From Gemmiger sp. An50 (GTDB lineage Bacteria; Bacillota; Clostridia; Oscillospirales; Ruminococcaceae): a stretch of DNA of 64,000 nucleotides. Below, one piece after another: positions 8,717-17,378 of this stretch. Position 1 is the stretch's first letter. Each line of letters opens with the position of its first letter. Under the pieces are notes generated by a model. The model made no database searches, was not told the DNA's origin, and saw nothing but the letters and a program-made list of their open reading frames with translations. The stretch covers positions 248,001 to 312,000 of the forward strand of contig NZ_NFID01000001.1 of NCBI RefSeq assembly GCF_002161595.1. The letters run 5' to 3'. The position numbers and the translations under genes were made by a program.

Positions 8717-9760
8717 TCAAACCGTCTCGATGTATGCATTCAGCAGCTGGAAGGTGGCCATCATGCCCTTCACATGGCTGCGCTCGTAGCCGTGGGAGGC
8801 GTACACGCCCGCGCCGATCAGGCCGTGGCGCAGATCCGCGCCCGCCCGCAGGGTGGCTTCCACGTCCGAGCCGTAGTGGGGGTACACGTCCACCGCGTAA
8901 TCCACCCCGGCGGCCTTGGCCGCCGCCACCAGACCGCTCACCACGTCATAGTGGTAGGGGCCGCCGCTGTCCTTGGCGCAGATGGACACCTGATGCTCCT
9001 TGCAGGCCAGGCCCTCGCCCACGCAGCCCATGTCCACGCTGATGGCCTCGCCCACACCTTCGGGCACCGAGGCGGAGCCGCCATGGCCAACCTCCTCAAA
9101 TACGGTGATGTGCTGCCACACCGCCCGCCGGGTGGTCTTGCCGCTCTCCTTCAATGCGCGGGCATAGCCCAGCAGGATGGCCACGCTCAGCTTGTCGTCC
9201 AGGAAACGGCTCTTGATGTAGCCGCTCTCGGTGACGGTGGTGCGGGGGTCAAAGCAGACGATGTCGCCGTTTTCGATGCCCAGGGCGTGGACCTCGGCCT
9301 CGGAGAACACCATCTCGTCCAGCAGCACCTCCATGGTGTCCCAGCTGCGCTCGGTCTTGGAGTAGTCGCCGTTCACATGCACCGAGGCGTCGGTGAGCTG
9401 GCACACTCCGGTGTAGACCTTGCCCTCCCGGGTGTAAATGCGCACGTTCTCGGCCTCGGCGTTGTTGGGGTTCATGCCGCCCAGAGCAGTCAGCCGCAGC
9501 CGGCCGTTGGCCTTCACGCCGCACACCATGCCGCCCAGCGTGTCCAGATGGGCCTCCTGCAGGATGCCGTCGCCGGGCATGGAGCCGTCGCCCGCGCTCA
9601 GCTGCACCAGCACGCCGCCCTTGCGGGTGACCTGGGGCTCATAGCCCAGGGCCTTGTATTCCTTCACCAGATAATCCACCGCGTTTTTGGTAAAACCGCT
9701 GGGGCTGTCGATGGCCAGCACCGCTTTTACCTGATGGAGCATATATTCCTGATCGTTCAT
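8717..9760 (-). CDS. M42 family metallopeptidase (glutamyl aminopeptidase-like)
   Basis: A 347-residue cytoplasmic di-metal aminopeptidase of the M42/PepA group. Metal-ligand motifs are visible in order: QEAHLDTLGG (first His/Asp), SRFLDDKLS (bridging Asp), VFEEVGHGG (catalytic and ligand Glu), ISVDMGC (Asp) and a late ASHGYERSH (His). Length is normal. It starts 27 bases after nadE and probably shares its transcript. Substrate specificity cannot be read from sequence. Confidence 0.92.
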   Translation of the reverse strand: MNDQEYMLHQVKAVLAIDSPSGFTKNAVDYLVKEYKALGYEPQVTRKGGVLVQLSAGDGSMPGDGILQEAHLDTLGGMVCGVKANGRLRLTALGGMNPNNAEAENVRIYTREGKVYTGVCQLTDASVHVNGDYSKTERSWDTMEVLLDEMVFSEAEVHALGIENGDIVCFDPRTTVTESGYIKSRFLDDKLSVAILLGYARALKESGKTTRRAVWQHITVFEEVGHGGSASVPEGVGEAISVDMGCVGEGLACKEHQVSICAKDSGGPYHYDVVSGLVAAAKAAGVDYAVDVYPHYGSDVEATLRAGADLRHGLIGAGVYASHGYERSHVKGMMATFQLLNAYIETV

Positions 9761-9787
9761 CTTGTTTTCCCTCCCGATGGTATTTGT

Positions 9788-11710
9788 TTATAACGCCTGT
9801 TCCAGCTCCTCCACCTGAGCCAGCCAGAGGGTGGCGCAGGCGTCGCTGGGCATCCGCCAGTCGCCCCGGGGCGACAGGGTCACGGTGCCCACCTTGGGGC
9901 CGTCCGGCAGGCAGCTGCGCTTGAACTGCTGGGCGAAGAAGCGCCGGTAGAAGTTGCGCAGCCACTGCACCAGCACCGCGTCCTCATAGACCCCGGCAAA
10001 GGCCCGCTGGGCCAGCCAGAAGATCTTTTTGGGCGCAAAGCCCCAGCGGATGGCGTAATAGAGGAAGAAGTCATGCAGCTCGTAGGGGCCCACGATGGCC
10101 TCGGTCTGCTGGGCAATCTCGCCGTTTTCCTTGGCGGGCAGCAGCTCGGGGCTGACCGGGGTGTCCAGAATATCCTGCAGCACCTCCCGCAGGGCGGGCT
10201 CGCTGTTGGCGGCCACGGTGGCCACGATATGCCGCACCAGGGTCTTGGGCACCGAGCCATTCACGCCGTACATGCTCATGTGGTCGCCGTTGTAGGTGGC
10301 CCAGCCCAGGGTCAGCTCGCTCAGGTCGCCGGTGCCGATCACAAGGCCCCCCATCCGGTTGGCCAGGTTCATCAGCACCAGGGTGCGCACCCGGGCCTGG
10401 GTGTTCTCGTAGGTCACGTCCAGCGCCGACTCGTCGTGGCCGATGTCCGCAAAGTTGCTGCGCACCGTGTCCGCAATGTTCACCTGACGCAGGCTCACGC
10501 CCAGCGCCTCACACAGCTTTTCCGCGTTGGACTTGGTCCGCTTTGTGGTGCCGAAGCAGGGCATGGTCACCGCGATCACGTCCTTGAGGGGCTTATTCAT
10601 CAGTCGGAAGGCCCGGGTCACCACCAGCAGGGCCAGGGTACTGTCCAGACCGCCGGAAATGCCGATCACCGCGGTGGCAGCGTGGGTGTGCTCCATCCGC
10701 TTGCGCAGGCCCTGGGCCTGCATCTCCAGAATGGCCTCGCAGCGGCGCATGCGCTCGCTCTCGCCCGCGGGTACAAAGGGGGCCGGGTCCACCGGGCGCA
10801 CCGGCTGCCAGTCGGCACAGGTGTCCGCCAGCTGCACGGTGGTGTAGTCCTCATCGTTCACCGCGGCAAAGCTGGTGTTCTTCAGCCGCTCGCCCGCCAG
10901 CTTCTCCAGGTCCACCTCGCTCACGATCATGCCGCTGCCGAACAGCTCGGTCTGGGCCAGAATGGCCCCGTTCTCGCAGATCAGGTCGTGCCCGGCGAAC
11001 ACCAGGTCGGTGGTGGATTCGCCCCGGCCCGCGTCCGCGTACAGATAGCCGCACAGCAGCCGGGCGGACTGGCCCGCGATCAGCTGACGGCGGTATTCCG
11101 CCTTGCCCACCACCTCGTCGCTGGCGGACAGGTTCAGAATCAGGGTGGCCCCGGCCATGGCGTGGCCCACGCTGGGGGGCAGCGGCGCCCACACGTCCTC
11201 GCAGATCTCCACCGCGATTTTAAAGCAATCCGCCTTGGGGTGGCAGAACAAAAGCTTTGTGCCGAAGGGCACGGTCTGGCCCAGTACGTCCAGCGTGAAG
11301 ATTCCGACGGGGGCGGCGGTGAAGCGGCGGCCCTCGTAGAACTCATTGTAGCTGGGCAGATGGGTCTTGGGCACAAGGCCCAGCAGCCGCCCGCTCTGGC
11401 AGACGGCGGCGCAGTTGTACAGCTTGCCCCGCACCGCCAGCGGCAGGCCCGCCACGAACACCACCGAGGTGTGGGCGGTGGCCTTCAGCACGGTGTCCAG
11501 CGCGTCCAGCGCGCCCTGCTGCAGCACCGGCTGGAAAAACAGATCCTCACAGGTGTAGCCGGTGAGGCCCAGCTCCGGCAGGCACAGCACCTCCACTCCC
11601 TGTCCGGCGGCCTCCTCCACCGCCCGGATGGTCTGGGCGGCATTGTAGGCGCAGTCCGCCACCCGGATGTCCGGCGTGGCACAGGCGGTTTTGACAAACC
11701 CGTATCGCAT
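9788..11710 (-). CDS. nadE: Glutamine-dependent NAD+ synthetase
   Basis: The 640-residue two-domain enzyme amidates nicotinic acid adenine dinucleotide to NAD+. The N-terminal nitrilase-like glutaminase domain (about 1-290) shows the Glu in CLPELGLTGY, the Lys in VPKTHLPSYNEFYEGR and the Cys in VEICEDVWAP. The synthetase domain has the pyrophosphatase loop GISGGLDSTLAL near residue 350, followed by GTGDLSELTLGW. The ATG at 11710 follows GAGAGGATC; the open frame extends 19 codons further without a site. The promoter lies at 11756-11784. Confidence 0.95.
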   Translation of the reverse strand: MRYGFVKTACATPDIRVADCAYNAAQTIRAVEEAAGQGVEVLCLPELGLTGYTCEDLFFQPVLQQGALDALDTVLKATAHTSVVFVAGLPLAVRGKLYNCAAVCQSGRLLGLVPKTHLPSYNEFYEGRRFTAAPVGIFTLDVLGQTVPFGTKLLFCHPKADCFKIAVEICEDVWAPLPPSVGHAMAGATLILNLSASDEVVGKAEYRRQLIAGQSARLLCGYLYADAGRGESTTDLVFAGHDLICENGAILAQTELFGSGMIVSEVDLEKLAGERLKNTSFAAVNDEDYTTVQLADTCADWQPVRPVDPAPFVPAGESERMRRCEAILEMQAQGLRKRMEHTHAATAVIGISGGLDSTLALLVVTRAFRLMNKPLKDVIAVTMPCFGTTKRTKSNAEKLCEALGVSLRQVNIADTVRSNFADIGHDESALDVTYENTQARVRTLVLMNLANRMGGLVIGTGDLSELTLGWATYNGDHMSMYGVNGSVPKTLVRHIVATVAANSEPALREVLQDILDTPVSPELLPAKENGEIAQQTEAIVGPYELHDFFLYYAIRWGFAPKKIFWLAQRAFAGVYEDAVLVQWLRNFYRRFFAQQFKRSCLPDGPKVGTVTLSPRGDWRMPSDACATLWLAQVEELEQAL

Positions 11711-11755
11711 GGTGTGATCCTCTCCTCGTCCCGTTGTTTTAAAAATTCTTTTGTA

Positions 11756-11784
11756 AGTATAGCACATTTCGGCCCGGTTTTGAA
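11756..11784 (-). promoter_or_regulatory. nadE promoter
   Basis: On the minus strand TTCAAA (11779-11784), a 17-base spacer and TATACT (11756-11761). On the plus strand a similar TATACT at 11820-11825 probably serves the divergent gene at 11871, but its -35 box is weak. Confidence 0.65.
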
Positions 11785-11870
11785 TGTGCCCGACTCTGGC
11801 CTTTTGGGCAAATCTGTGCTATACTTTATTTCACTATCTTGCAAAAGCAAGCAAAAGGAGCGATGGCACA

Positions 11871-12353
11871 ATGTCGATGCAAGCAGCCAGGGCCCACCTG
11901 GCGAAATTCGGTTTGGAGGGGCGCATCCGGGAATTTTCGGTATCCAGCGCCACGGTGGAGCTGGCGGCGGTGGCCGTGGGCTGCGAGCCCGCCCGCATCG
12001 CCAAGAGTCTTTCCTTTCTGGTGGAGGACAAGCCCATTCTGATTCTGGCGGCGGGGGACGCCAAGGTGGACAACCCCCGCTATAAGACCCGGTTCGGCAC
12101 CAAGGCCAAGATGATCCCCGCCGACCAGGTGGAGGAGCTGATCGGCCACGGGGTGGGCGGTGTGTGCCCCTTCGGCACAAAGCCCGGCGTGACCGTGTAT
12201 CTGGACGAATCCCTGCGCCGGTTTGAGGTGGTCTACCCGGCGGCGGGCACCGCGGCCAGCGCGGTGGAACTGAACCTGGCCGAGCTGGAACAGGCCAGCA
12301 GCGCGTGTGGCTGGGTGGATGTGTGCAAGGGCTGGCGGCCAGAGCAATCATAA
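11871..12353 (+). CDS. YbaK/ProX-type aminoacyl-tRNA editing domain protein
   Basis: A 160-residue free-standing editing domain of the YbaK/Cys-tRNA(Pro) deacylase superfamily, which hydrolyses wrongly charged tRNAs in the cytoplasm. Visible family blocks are STVELAAVAVG, RIAKSLSFLV with the conserved lysine, ILAAGDAKVD and GVCPFGTKPGVTVYLD. The ATG at 11871 has AAAAGGAG ten bases upstream. Divergent from nadE; a terminator follows. The exact tRNA substrate is unknown. Confidence 0.88.
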   Translation: MSMQAARAHLAKFGLEGRIREFSVSSATVELAAVAVGCEPARIAKSLSFLVEDKPILILAAGDAKVDNPRYKTRFGTKAKMIPADQVEELIGHGVGGVCPFGTKPGVTVYLDESLRRFEVVYPAAGTAASAVELNLAELEQASSACGWVDVCKGWRPEQS

Positions 12354-12364
12354 AACACAACAAG

Positions 12365-12397
12365 CAAAAAAGGCTGCCCGCCTGGGCAGCCTTTTTT
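12365..12397. terminator. Bidirectional terminator
   Basis: The stem AGGCTGCCC/GGGCAGCCT is flanked by an A-run on the left and TTTTTT on the right. It separates the editing gene from the convergent gene at 12409-12720. Confidence 0.88.
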
Positions 12398-12408
12398 CGT
12401 GTACAAAA

Positions 12409-12720
12409 TCAACCGGCGGTGAAGTAGCCCTTTTCGCAGAGCACTTCCAAGAAGAAGTTCACCGCTTCATCGTCGAACAGGTCGGCGTAGTCGTTTTTGG
12501 ACGCCACCGCCTCCGGCGACAGGTCCAAACGGCCCTTGGCGGCCAGCCGGTCAAAGGCCTCGCTCACCGCGCCCCGGCGTGCCTGCTCGGCCATGGCCCG
12601 CGCCGGGCCCCGCTTTTGCAGAAACGCCAGAAAGTGTGCTCCGTCCCAGCCGCAGACCAGCTTTGCCTCGGCGGCTTTTTCGGTGACCTCCTGCAAGAAT
12701 TTCTGTTCCAGATCGTTCAT
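12409..12720 (-). CDS. Hypothetical small acidic protein
   Basis: 103 residues, no recognised domain. It has an Ala/Glu-rich helical start (MNDLEQKFLQEVTEKAAEA), a central KRGPARAMAEQARRG segment and an acidic phenylalanine-rich end (ADLFDDEAVNFFLEVL). There is no signal peptide or membrane segment. It lies 50 bases downstream of the metallo-hydrolase gene on the same strand and may be cotranscribed. Codon use resembles the neighbouring chromosomal genes, so it is probably real. Confidence 0.7.
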   Translation of the reverse strand: MNDLEQKFLQEVTEKAAEAKLVCGWDGAHFLAFLQKRGPARAMAEQARRGAVSEAFDRLAAKGRLDLSPEAVASKNDYADLFDDEAVNFFLEVLCEKGYFTAG

Positions 12721-12770
12721 GCTCGATCCCTGCCTTTCGCTTGCTCGTTATTGCTGCGCGCCGTTTTCAC

Positions 12771-13571
12771 TCACAGCGCGATCACGTCCAGATCATAGGG
12801 CACATGCAGATCGCCCTGGTAATATTCTTTGCCCTCGGCGGTGTACAGCCGCTGGCGGTCCTCGTAGGTCTTGTCCTCGGTGTGCCAGAGCACCAGATGG
12901 GGCACCTCCAGCTGGGCGGCCAGCTCGCAGGCCTCCTTCACGGTGCTGTGGTGCTTTTCATAAGGCTTGAACTTCTCCCGGTCGCCGTACAAACAGAACG
13001 CCTCGCACAGCAGCCAGTCGCTGCCCTTCACATAACCCTCGCACAGGGGGTTGTAGGGCTCGTCGCCCAGGCAGGTGAGCTTTTTGCCGTCCTTCTCGGC
13101 GGTGAAGCCGTACTGCTCCATCTTGGTGGAGTGGATGTCGAAGAAGGTCACGGTGTGGCCCAGAAGCTGAGCCTGCTCACCGTCGGTCACGCCGTGCAGC
13201 AGGATGCGCTCGCCGATCAGCTTGGCGAACTTGCCCTGCACGGTCAGCCGTACCAGCGTCTCGATGGTCTCGGGCAGGCCCTTATGGCACCAGATGTGGA
13301 ACTGGCCCTCATATTTGCCGTCCAGCATCAGGGTGGCGATCTTGCGGATCACCCACACCACGCCCAGAATGTGGTCGGTGTGGGCGTGGGTCACGATCAG
13401 GTGGTGAATATCCGCCGGGTCGATGCCCGCCTTTTGCAGCTGCACCAGAATGCCGTTGCCGCCGCCCGCGTCCACCAGCAGAACCTCCTCGCCCTGATGC
13501 AGGGCGAAGCAGGTGTTGTAGCAGCGCAGGGCCATGGCGTAGCCGGTGCCCAGAACCGTAATCTTTTCCAT
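12771..13571 (-). CDS. Metallo-beta-lactamase-fold hydrolase (RNase Z-like)
   Basis: A 266-residue MBL-fold protein. The metal motif THAHTDH is present near residue 62, with further likely ligands in CLGDEP and late HHST and WHTED segments. The overall order resembles RNase Z/arylsulfatase-type enzymes rather than beta-lactamases. The ATG at 13571 is chosen because GAGAGGG lies upstream and the protein begins with MEKITVLGTGYA, as in the family; the frame is open further upstream into the next gene. Substrate is unknown. Confidence 0.85.
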   Translation of the reverse strand: MEKITVLGTGYAMALRCYNTCFALHQGEEVLLVDAGGGNGILVQLQKAGIDPADIHHLIVTHAHTDHILGVVWVIRKIATLMLDGKYEGQFHIWCHKGLPETIETLVRLTVQGKFAKLIGERILLHGVTDGEQAQLLGHTVTFFDIHSTKMEQYGFTAEKDGKKLTCLGDEPYNPLCEGYVKGSDWLLCEAFCLYGDREKFKPYEKHHSTVKEACELAAQLEVPHLVLWHTEDKTYEDRQRLYTAEGKEYYQGDLHVPYDLDVIAL

Positions 13572-13603
13572 TGGTCTTTCCCTCTCCTCGTATGCCTGTT
13601 CTT

Positions 13604-14551
13604 TTATTTTCCTTCCCGGATGAAGCGGCAGGCACTTTCCATGGCCTCCGCCGCCTTCTTGATGGGGAACATCTGGAACACATGCCACATGCCCGGCCAC
13701 TGCTCCAGCCTGCACAGAACGCCCTGCTCCTGCATGGCCCGGCGCAGGCCCAGCGAATCCTCCAGAAGGATCTCGTTGTCGCCCACCTGGATCAGCGTGG
13801 GCGGGAAGGCGGTGAAATCGCCGTACAGCGGCGAATACTCCCACCTGGACCAGTCCGCCCCGGGGGCGTAGGCCTGGCGCACCGCGCAGATGTAGTTTTT
13901 GGTGAGCATGGGGTCGGTCTCGCCCCGGGTCTCATAGGTCTCGCTGGTGGCGGTCATGTCCGTCCAGGGGGAGAACAGCACCAGCTGGCCGGGCAGCCTG
14001 CGGCCCTCGGCCCGCAGCCGCATCACCAACTCCAGCGCCATGTTGCCGCCCGCGGAATCGCCCGCCAGCACCACATCCGCCGCGCCGTAGCCCTGGTGCA
14101 TCAGGTAGTTCCATGCCTTTTCCGCATCCTTCAAGGCCGCCGGATAGGGGTGCTCGGGGGCCAGCCGGTACTCGAAGGCCAGCACCGGGCAGCCGGTGCC
14201 CTGGGCCAGCTTTGCCGCCAGCGGCCGGGCGTAGCCCAGATTGCCGGTGGTGTAGCCGCCGCCGTGGCAGTACAGCACGATTTTGCGGGGGTGTTCCCCC
14301 TGCTCGGGGCGCACCCATGCGGCGGGCATGCCGCCGATCTCAAAGGGCTCCCAGCGCATGCCCAGCATGGGGGTGACCATGCGGCCCAGCAGCTCCTGGC
14401 CCTTGCGCTGCCGCTCCAGATCCTCCGGTGTGGTGGAATCCGGCGAAGTGGCGGAATGGATGGCCTTCAGCGCCGCGGTCAGGGTGGTTTCAAAGCGTTT
14501 TTCCAGCGACAGAGCGCTCTGCTCCGCGTCGGGTCGGTTCATTTTCAGCAT
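13604..14551 (-). CDS. Alpha/beta hydrolase of the hormone-sensitive lipase group
   Basis: A 315-residue esterase-like protein. The oxyanion motif YCHGGGY near residue 95, the nucleophile elbow GDSAGGN near 168, an aspartate in QVGDNEIL and the catalytic histidine in GMWHVFQ are all visible, defining the HSL (type IV) family. There is no signal peptide. The start at 14551 is the best among two ATGs; ribosome site GAGAA is weak. It is divergent from the acyltransferase gene at 14708. Confidence 0.88.
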   Translation of the reverse strand: MLKMNRPDAEQSALSLEKRFETTLTAALKAIHSATSPDSTTPEDLERQRKGQELLGRMVTPMLGMRWEPFEIGGMPAAWVRPEQGEHPRKIVLYCHGGGYTTGNLGYARPLAAKLAQGTGCPVLAFEYRLAPEHPYPAALKDAEKAWNYLMHQGYGAADVVLAGDSAGGNMALELVMRLRAEGRRLPGQLVLFSPWTDMTATSETYETRGETDPMLTKNYICAVRQAYAPGADWSRWEYSPLYGDFTAFPPTLIQVGDNEILLEDSLGLRRAMQEQGVLCRLEQWPGMWHVFQMFPIKKAAEAMESACRFIREGK

Positions 14552-14707
14552 AGGTTCTCTTTTCCGGCCGGGATCGTTTTTACCGGCCTTTCTTTTATTG
14601 TACCATACCCCGGCAGCTTTTGATGGACATTCTGAGAATTTTACATCCCATTTGCCCAAAACGTGGTAAAATAAGGAAAACAAACCCAGTTTTCGGAGGT
14701 GAATGCC

Positions 14708-15988
14708 ATGCCTTCCCTTCCCGGCGGCTGGTCCCGGCTGGACAACGCCGCCCTGATGTATTCCGCCCTGCAGCGGGAGGACTATTCCGCCGTCTACCGG
14801 TTTTCGGCCCAGATGCGCCAGCCGGTGGACCCGGTGCTGCTGCAGCAGGCGGTGGACACCACCCTGCCCCGCTTTCCCGGCTTTGCGGTGCGCATCAAGC
14901 AGGGGGTGTTCTGGTATTATTTCGAGCCCAACCATGCTCCCGGCCCCTTCGTTCAGCCGGACATCGCCAACCCCTGCCAGCCGGTACGCTTTCGCAAGGG
15001 CGAGGATTGGCTGATCCGCTTTTTCTATTATGAGCGGCGCATCTCCATGGAGGTGTTCCACGCCCTGGCGGACGGCTCCGGCGCACTGACCTTCTTCCGC
15101 ACCCTGCTGGCGGTGTATCTGCGGCTGTGCGGGCACGACATCCCCAACGAGGGGGGCGTGCTGGACGTGACTGCCCCGCCCGATCCGGCCGAGCAGGAGG
15201 ACGCCTATTCCCGCTACGGCCACGCCCGCAAGTGCCTGGGCATGCGGGAGCCCCCCGCCTATGCCTGCCTGGGCGAAAAGGAGCCCTTCTACACCCTGAA
15301 CGTGACCATGGGCCTTGTGTCGGTGGCCCAGCTCAAGGCGGTGGCCAAGGGCTACGGGGCCTCCATCACCGAATATCTGGCGGCGGTGCTGCTGGAATCC
15401 ATCCAGATCCGCCAGCGCCGGGAGGGCCGCCGCAAGGAAAAACAGGTGGCGCTGGCGGTGCCCATCAACCTGCGGCCCCACTTCCCCTCGCCCACCCTGC
15501 GCAACTTCATTCTCACGGTACGCCCGGTCATCGACCCGGAGCTGGGCGACTACACCTTCCCGGAGATCGTCTCCCAGGTGCATCACCAGATGCGGCTGCA
15601 CATCAACCGGGTGGAGATGCAGGCCACCATCGCCGGGAACGTGGCGCTGCAGAACAATCTGCTGTTGCAGCTGGTGCCCTCGCCCATCAAGAATCTGGCG
15701 CTGGATCTGAGCTACCGGCTCATCGGCAACCGGCCCTATTCCACCACCCTGACGAACCCCGGCGTGTTCAAGGTGCCCGCCGCCATGAAGGAGCACATCG
15801 AGCGCATGGAGATGATTCTGGGCCAGTCCTACACGGCCCGGTCCAACTGCGCCTGCATCAGCTACGGCGACATATTGACCATCACCTTCGCGGGCATCGT
15901 GAAGGATACCGATATGGAGCGGGAGTTCTTCCGCCATCTGGTGCGGGAGGGCATCCACGTGAAGGTCATCTCCAACCGAAAGGAGTAA
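14708..15988 (+). CDS. Condensation-fold acyltransferase (alcohol acetyltransferase-like)
   Basis: A 426-residue protein of the chloramphenicol-acetyltransferase/condensation-domain superfamily. The catalytic HxxxD block reads EVFHALADGSGALTFF near residue 118. The C-terminal half contains long amphipathic segments like wax-ester or alcohol acyltransferases. The ATG at 14708 follows GGAGGT by seven bases. The zinc-ribbon membrane protein gene follows seven bases later, so they form an operon. Substrate is unknown. Confidence 0.75.
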   Translation: MPSLPGGWSRLDNAALMYSALQREDYSAVYRFSAQMRQPVDPVLLQQAVDTTLPRFPGFAVRIKQGVFWYYFEPNHAPGPFVQPDIANPCQPVRFRKGEDWLIRFFYYERRISMEVFHALADGSGALTFFRTLLAVYLRLCGHDIPNEGGVLDVTAPPDPAEQEDAYSRYGHARKCLGMREPPAYACLGEKEPFYTLNVTMGLVSVAQLKAVAKGYGASITEYLAAVLLESIQIRQRREGRRKEKQVALAVPINLRPHFPSPTLRNFILTVRPVIDPELGDYTFPEIVSQVHHQMRLHINRVEMQATIAGNVALQNNLLLQLVPSPIKNLALDLSYRLIGNRPYSTTLTNPGVFKVPAAMKEHIERMEMILGQSYTARSNCACISYGDILTITFAGIVKDTDMEREFFRHLVREGIHVKVISNRKE

Positions 15989-15995
15989 ACGAGCC

Positions 15996-16700
15996 ATGTC
16001 TTATTGTGTGCAATGCGGGGTGGAGCTGGATTCCACCGCCGGGCGCTGCCCTTTGTGCGGCACGCCCGTATACAATCCGAACCAGCCGGTGGACCGCACC
16101 AGTCCGCCGCCCTTCCCGGCCATCCGGCAGGAGGTGGCCCCCATCGACCGGCGGGAGCTGGCGGTGGCGGTGACGGCGGTGCTTTCCTCCGCCTCGGTGT
16201 TCTGCGTGCTGCTGAACCTGATTCTAGTGGGCCGCAGCGTTCCCTGGTCCGCCTACGTGGCCGGGGCGGCCGCTCTGCTCTGGTGCTGGAGCGTACCCCA
16301 TCTGCTGGCCCGCCGCCTGCCGGTGTGGGGGCGGCTTGCCATCGACGGAGCCGCGCTGGCGCTGTATCTTTTGCTGATTGCCCTGCTCACCGGCGGCCTT
16401 GGCTGGTACTGGAGCCTGGCGCTGCCCATCACCGCGGCCCTGTGCGCGGCGTCGCTGGCGCTGTGCGCGGTGTTCCGCAAAAAGCCCTCGCTGCTCAGCG
16501 CCTTCATGGCGGTGATCCTGTGCATCGGGCTGTTCCTGCTGGTGCTGGAATTCTTCATCGACTTCACCGTCTCGGGCAGCTACCGGCCCTTCTGGTCGCT
16601 CATCGCCTTTGGCGCCTGCCTGGCCCTGATCGCCCCGCTGCTGGTGGTGCGCCTGCGCCCCGGCCTGCGCAGCGAAGTGCGCCGCCGGTTCCATTTCTGA
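15996..16700 (+). CDS. Zinc-ribbon membrane protein (DUF6320-like)
   Basis: A 234-residue protein that begins with a CxxC-CxxC zinc ribbon (YCVQCG and CPLCG, residues 4-22). A short linker is followed by about six hydrophobic helices between residues 55 and 225. Pairing with a condensation-fold acyltransferase is a recurrent arrangement in Clostridia as I recall it, which suggests DUF6320, but the family name is not certain. It probably anchors or assists the partner enzyme at the membrane; that is inferred. Confidence 0.7.
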   Translation: MSYCVQCGVELDSTAGRCPLCGTPVYNPNQPVDRTSPPPFPAIRQEVAPIDRRELAVAVTAVLSSASVFCVLLNLILVGRSVPWSAYVAGAAALLWCWSVPHLLARRLPVWGRLAIDGAALALYLLLIALLTGGLGWYWSLALPITAALCAASLALCAVFRKKPSLLSAFMAVILCIGLFLLVLEFFIDFTVSGSYRPFWSLIAFGACLALIAPLLVVRLRPGLRSEVRRRFHF

Positions 16701-16715
16701 TTTTTGGAATAAGCA

Positions 16716-16753
16716 AACAGCGGCACGGAGCATGGCTCCGTGCCGCTGTTTTT
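16716..16753 (+). terminator. Terminator after the acyltransferase operon
   Basis: A long perfect stem, ACAGCGGCACGGAGC paired with GCTCCGTGCCGCTGT, is followed by TTTTT. It also borders the end of the HTH fragment on the other strand. Confidence 0.9.
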
Positions 16754-16861
16754 CTATTCAGACCGGGTCTCTCCGGTTTCATATTTCGAATATCCAGTCT
16801 GAGACATTCCCAGAAATTTTGCCACCTGAGTCTGATTCAGGTCCCGCAAGCAATATCTCAT
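16754..16861 (-). pseudogene. Truncated XRE-family HTH gene remnant
   Basis: A 35-codon frame reads MRYCLRDLNQTQVAKFLGMS and continues into SKYETGET before a stop. This is only the first half of a Cro/C1-type HTH, with the DLNQTQVAKFLGMSQTGYSKYE core. It begins four bases after the stop of the full-length HTH gene at 16865 and looks like a third tandem copy that has lost its end against the terminator. It may still be translated. Confidence 0.5.
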
Positions 16862-16864
16862 ACA

Positions 16865-17080
16865 TCAGTTCATCTCTTTTCGGTCAGTTCGGCCCAGAAT
16901 GTAGTCCACGCTCACCTGATAGAAATCCGCCAGCGCACAGAGCACATGGGGCGGAACCATCCGCTGCCCGCTTTCGTAATAGGCATAGGTCCGCTGGGGC
17001 ACATTGATTGCCCGGCCTACCTGCGCCTGGGTCAGGTCACGGTCCTCCCGAAGGTCTCGGATTCTTTGATATCGTTCCAT
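16865..17080 (-). CDS. Small XRE-family HTH regulator
   Basis: A 71-residue Cro/C1-type DNA-binding protein with no extra domain. The HTH core is DLTQAQVGRAINVPQRTYAYYE, split by GRAINV, and is followed by the usual VPPHVLCALADFYQVSVDYILGR tail. It lies three bases downstream of a similar gene (17084-17287) and is probably cotranscribed. Likely an autoregulator or regulator of the divergent small gene at 17379. Confidence 0.88.
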   Translation of the reverse strand: MERYQRIRDLREDRDLTQAQVGRAINVPQRTYAYYESGQRMVPPHVLCALADFYQVSVDYILGRTDRKEMN

Positions 17081-17083
17081 TGG

Positions 17084-17287
17084 CTATTGTTTACTTTCGC
17101 TTCGGCCGACCAGATAGTCCAGCGACACATGGTAAAAGTCCGCCAGTTTGATGGCCAGCCCCAGAGGCAGCTCCCGTTCTCCCCGCTCGTATTTTGAATA
17201 GAGCGACTGGTCACACAAAAGCATCTGCGCCACCTGCGTTTGTGTCAGGTCGGCATCCTCTCGAAGATCACGAATCCTGAGATTCAT
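17084..17287 (-). CDS. Small XRE-family HTH regulator (paralogue)
   Basis: A 67-residue HTH protein (DADLTQTQVAQMLLCDQS, then YSKYERGERELP and VSLDYLVGR). It is clearly a paralogue of the next gene downstream. Starts at 17287, 17293 or a TTG at 17299 are possible; 17287 is chosen because GGTGA lies upstream. The upstream region, about 50 bases away, contains a palindromic operator candidate at 17339-17353. Confidence 0.85.
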   Translation of the reverse strand: MNLRIRDLREDADLTQTQVAQMLLCDQSLYSKYERGERELPLGLAIKLADFYHVSLDYLVGRSESKQ

Positions 17288-17329
17288 ATGCATCACCAAG
17301 GCTACTATAGCAAAGGGCTTAACGCGCCC

Positions 17330-17358
17330 TTGACTTTTAGGACTATATGTCCTATTCT
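17330..17358 (+). promoter_or_regulatory. Promoter of the 53-residue gene with operator in its spacer
   Basis: TTGACT (17330-17335), a 17-base spacer and TATTCT (17353-17358) form a sigma-A promoter. The spacer contains the palindrome AGGACTATATGTCCT (17339-17353), which sits exactly where a repressor would block RNA polymerase. The divergent HTH proteins are the obvious candidates for binding it. Confidence 0.7.
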
Positions 17359-17378
17359 GATAAATACGAGGTGATTCT

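Noticed and set aside
13604-15997. A single 797-codon open frame on the minus strand, which would fuse a long N-terminal part to the alpha/beta hydrolase
   Set aside because: The upstream part is a His/Gly/Gln-rich mirror of the acyltransferase gene on the other strand, and the hydrolase has its own start at 14551.
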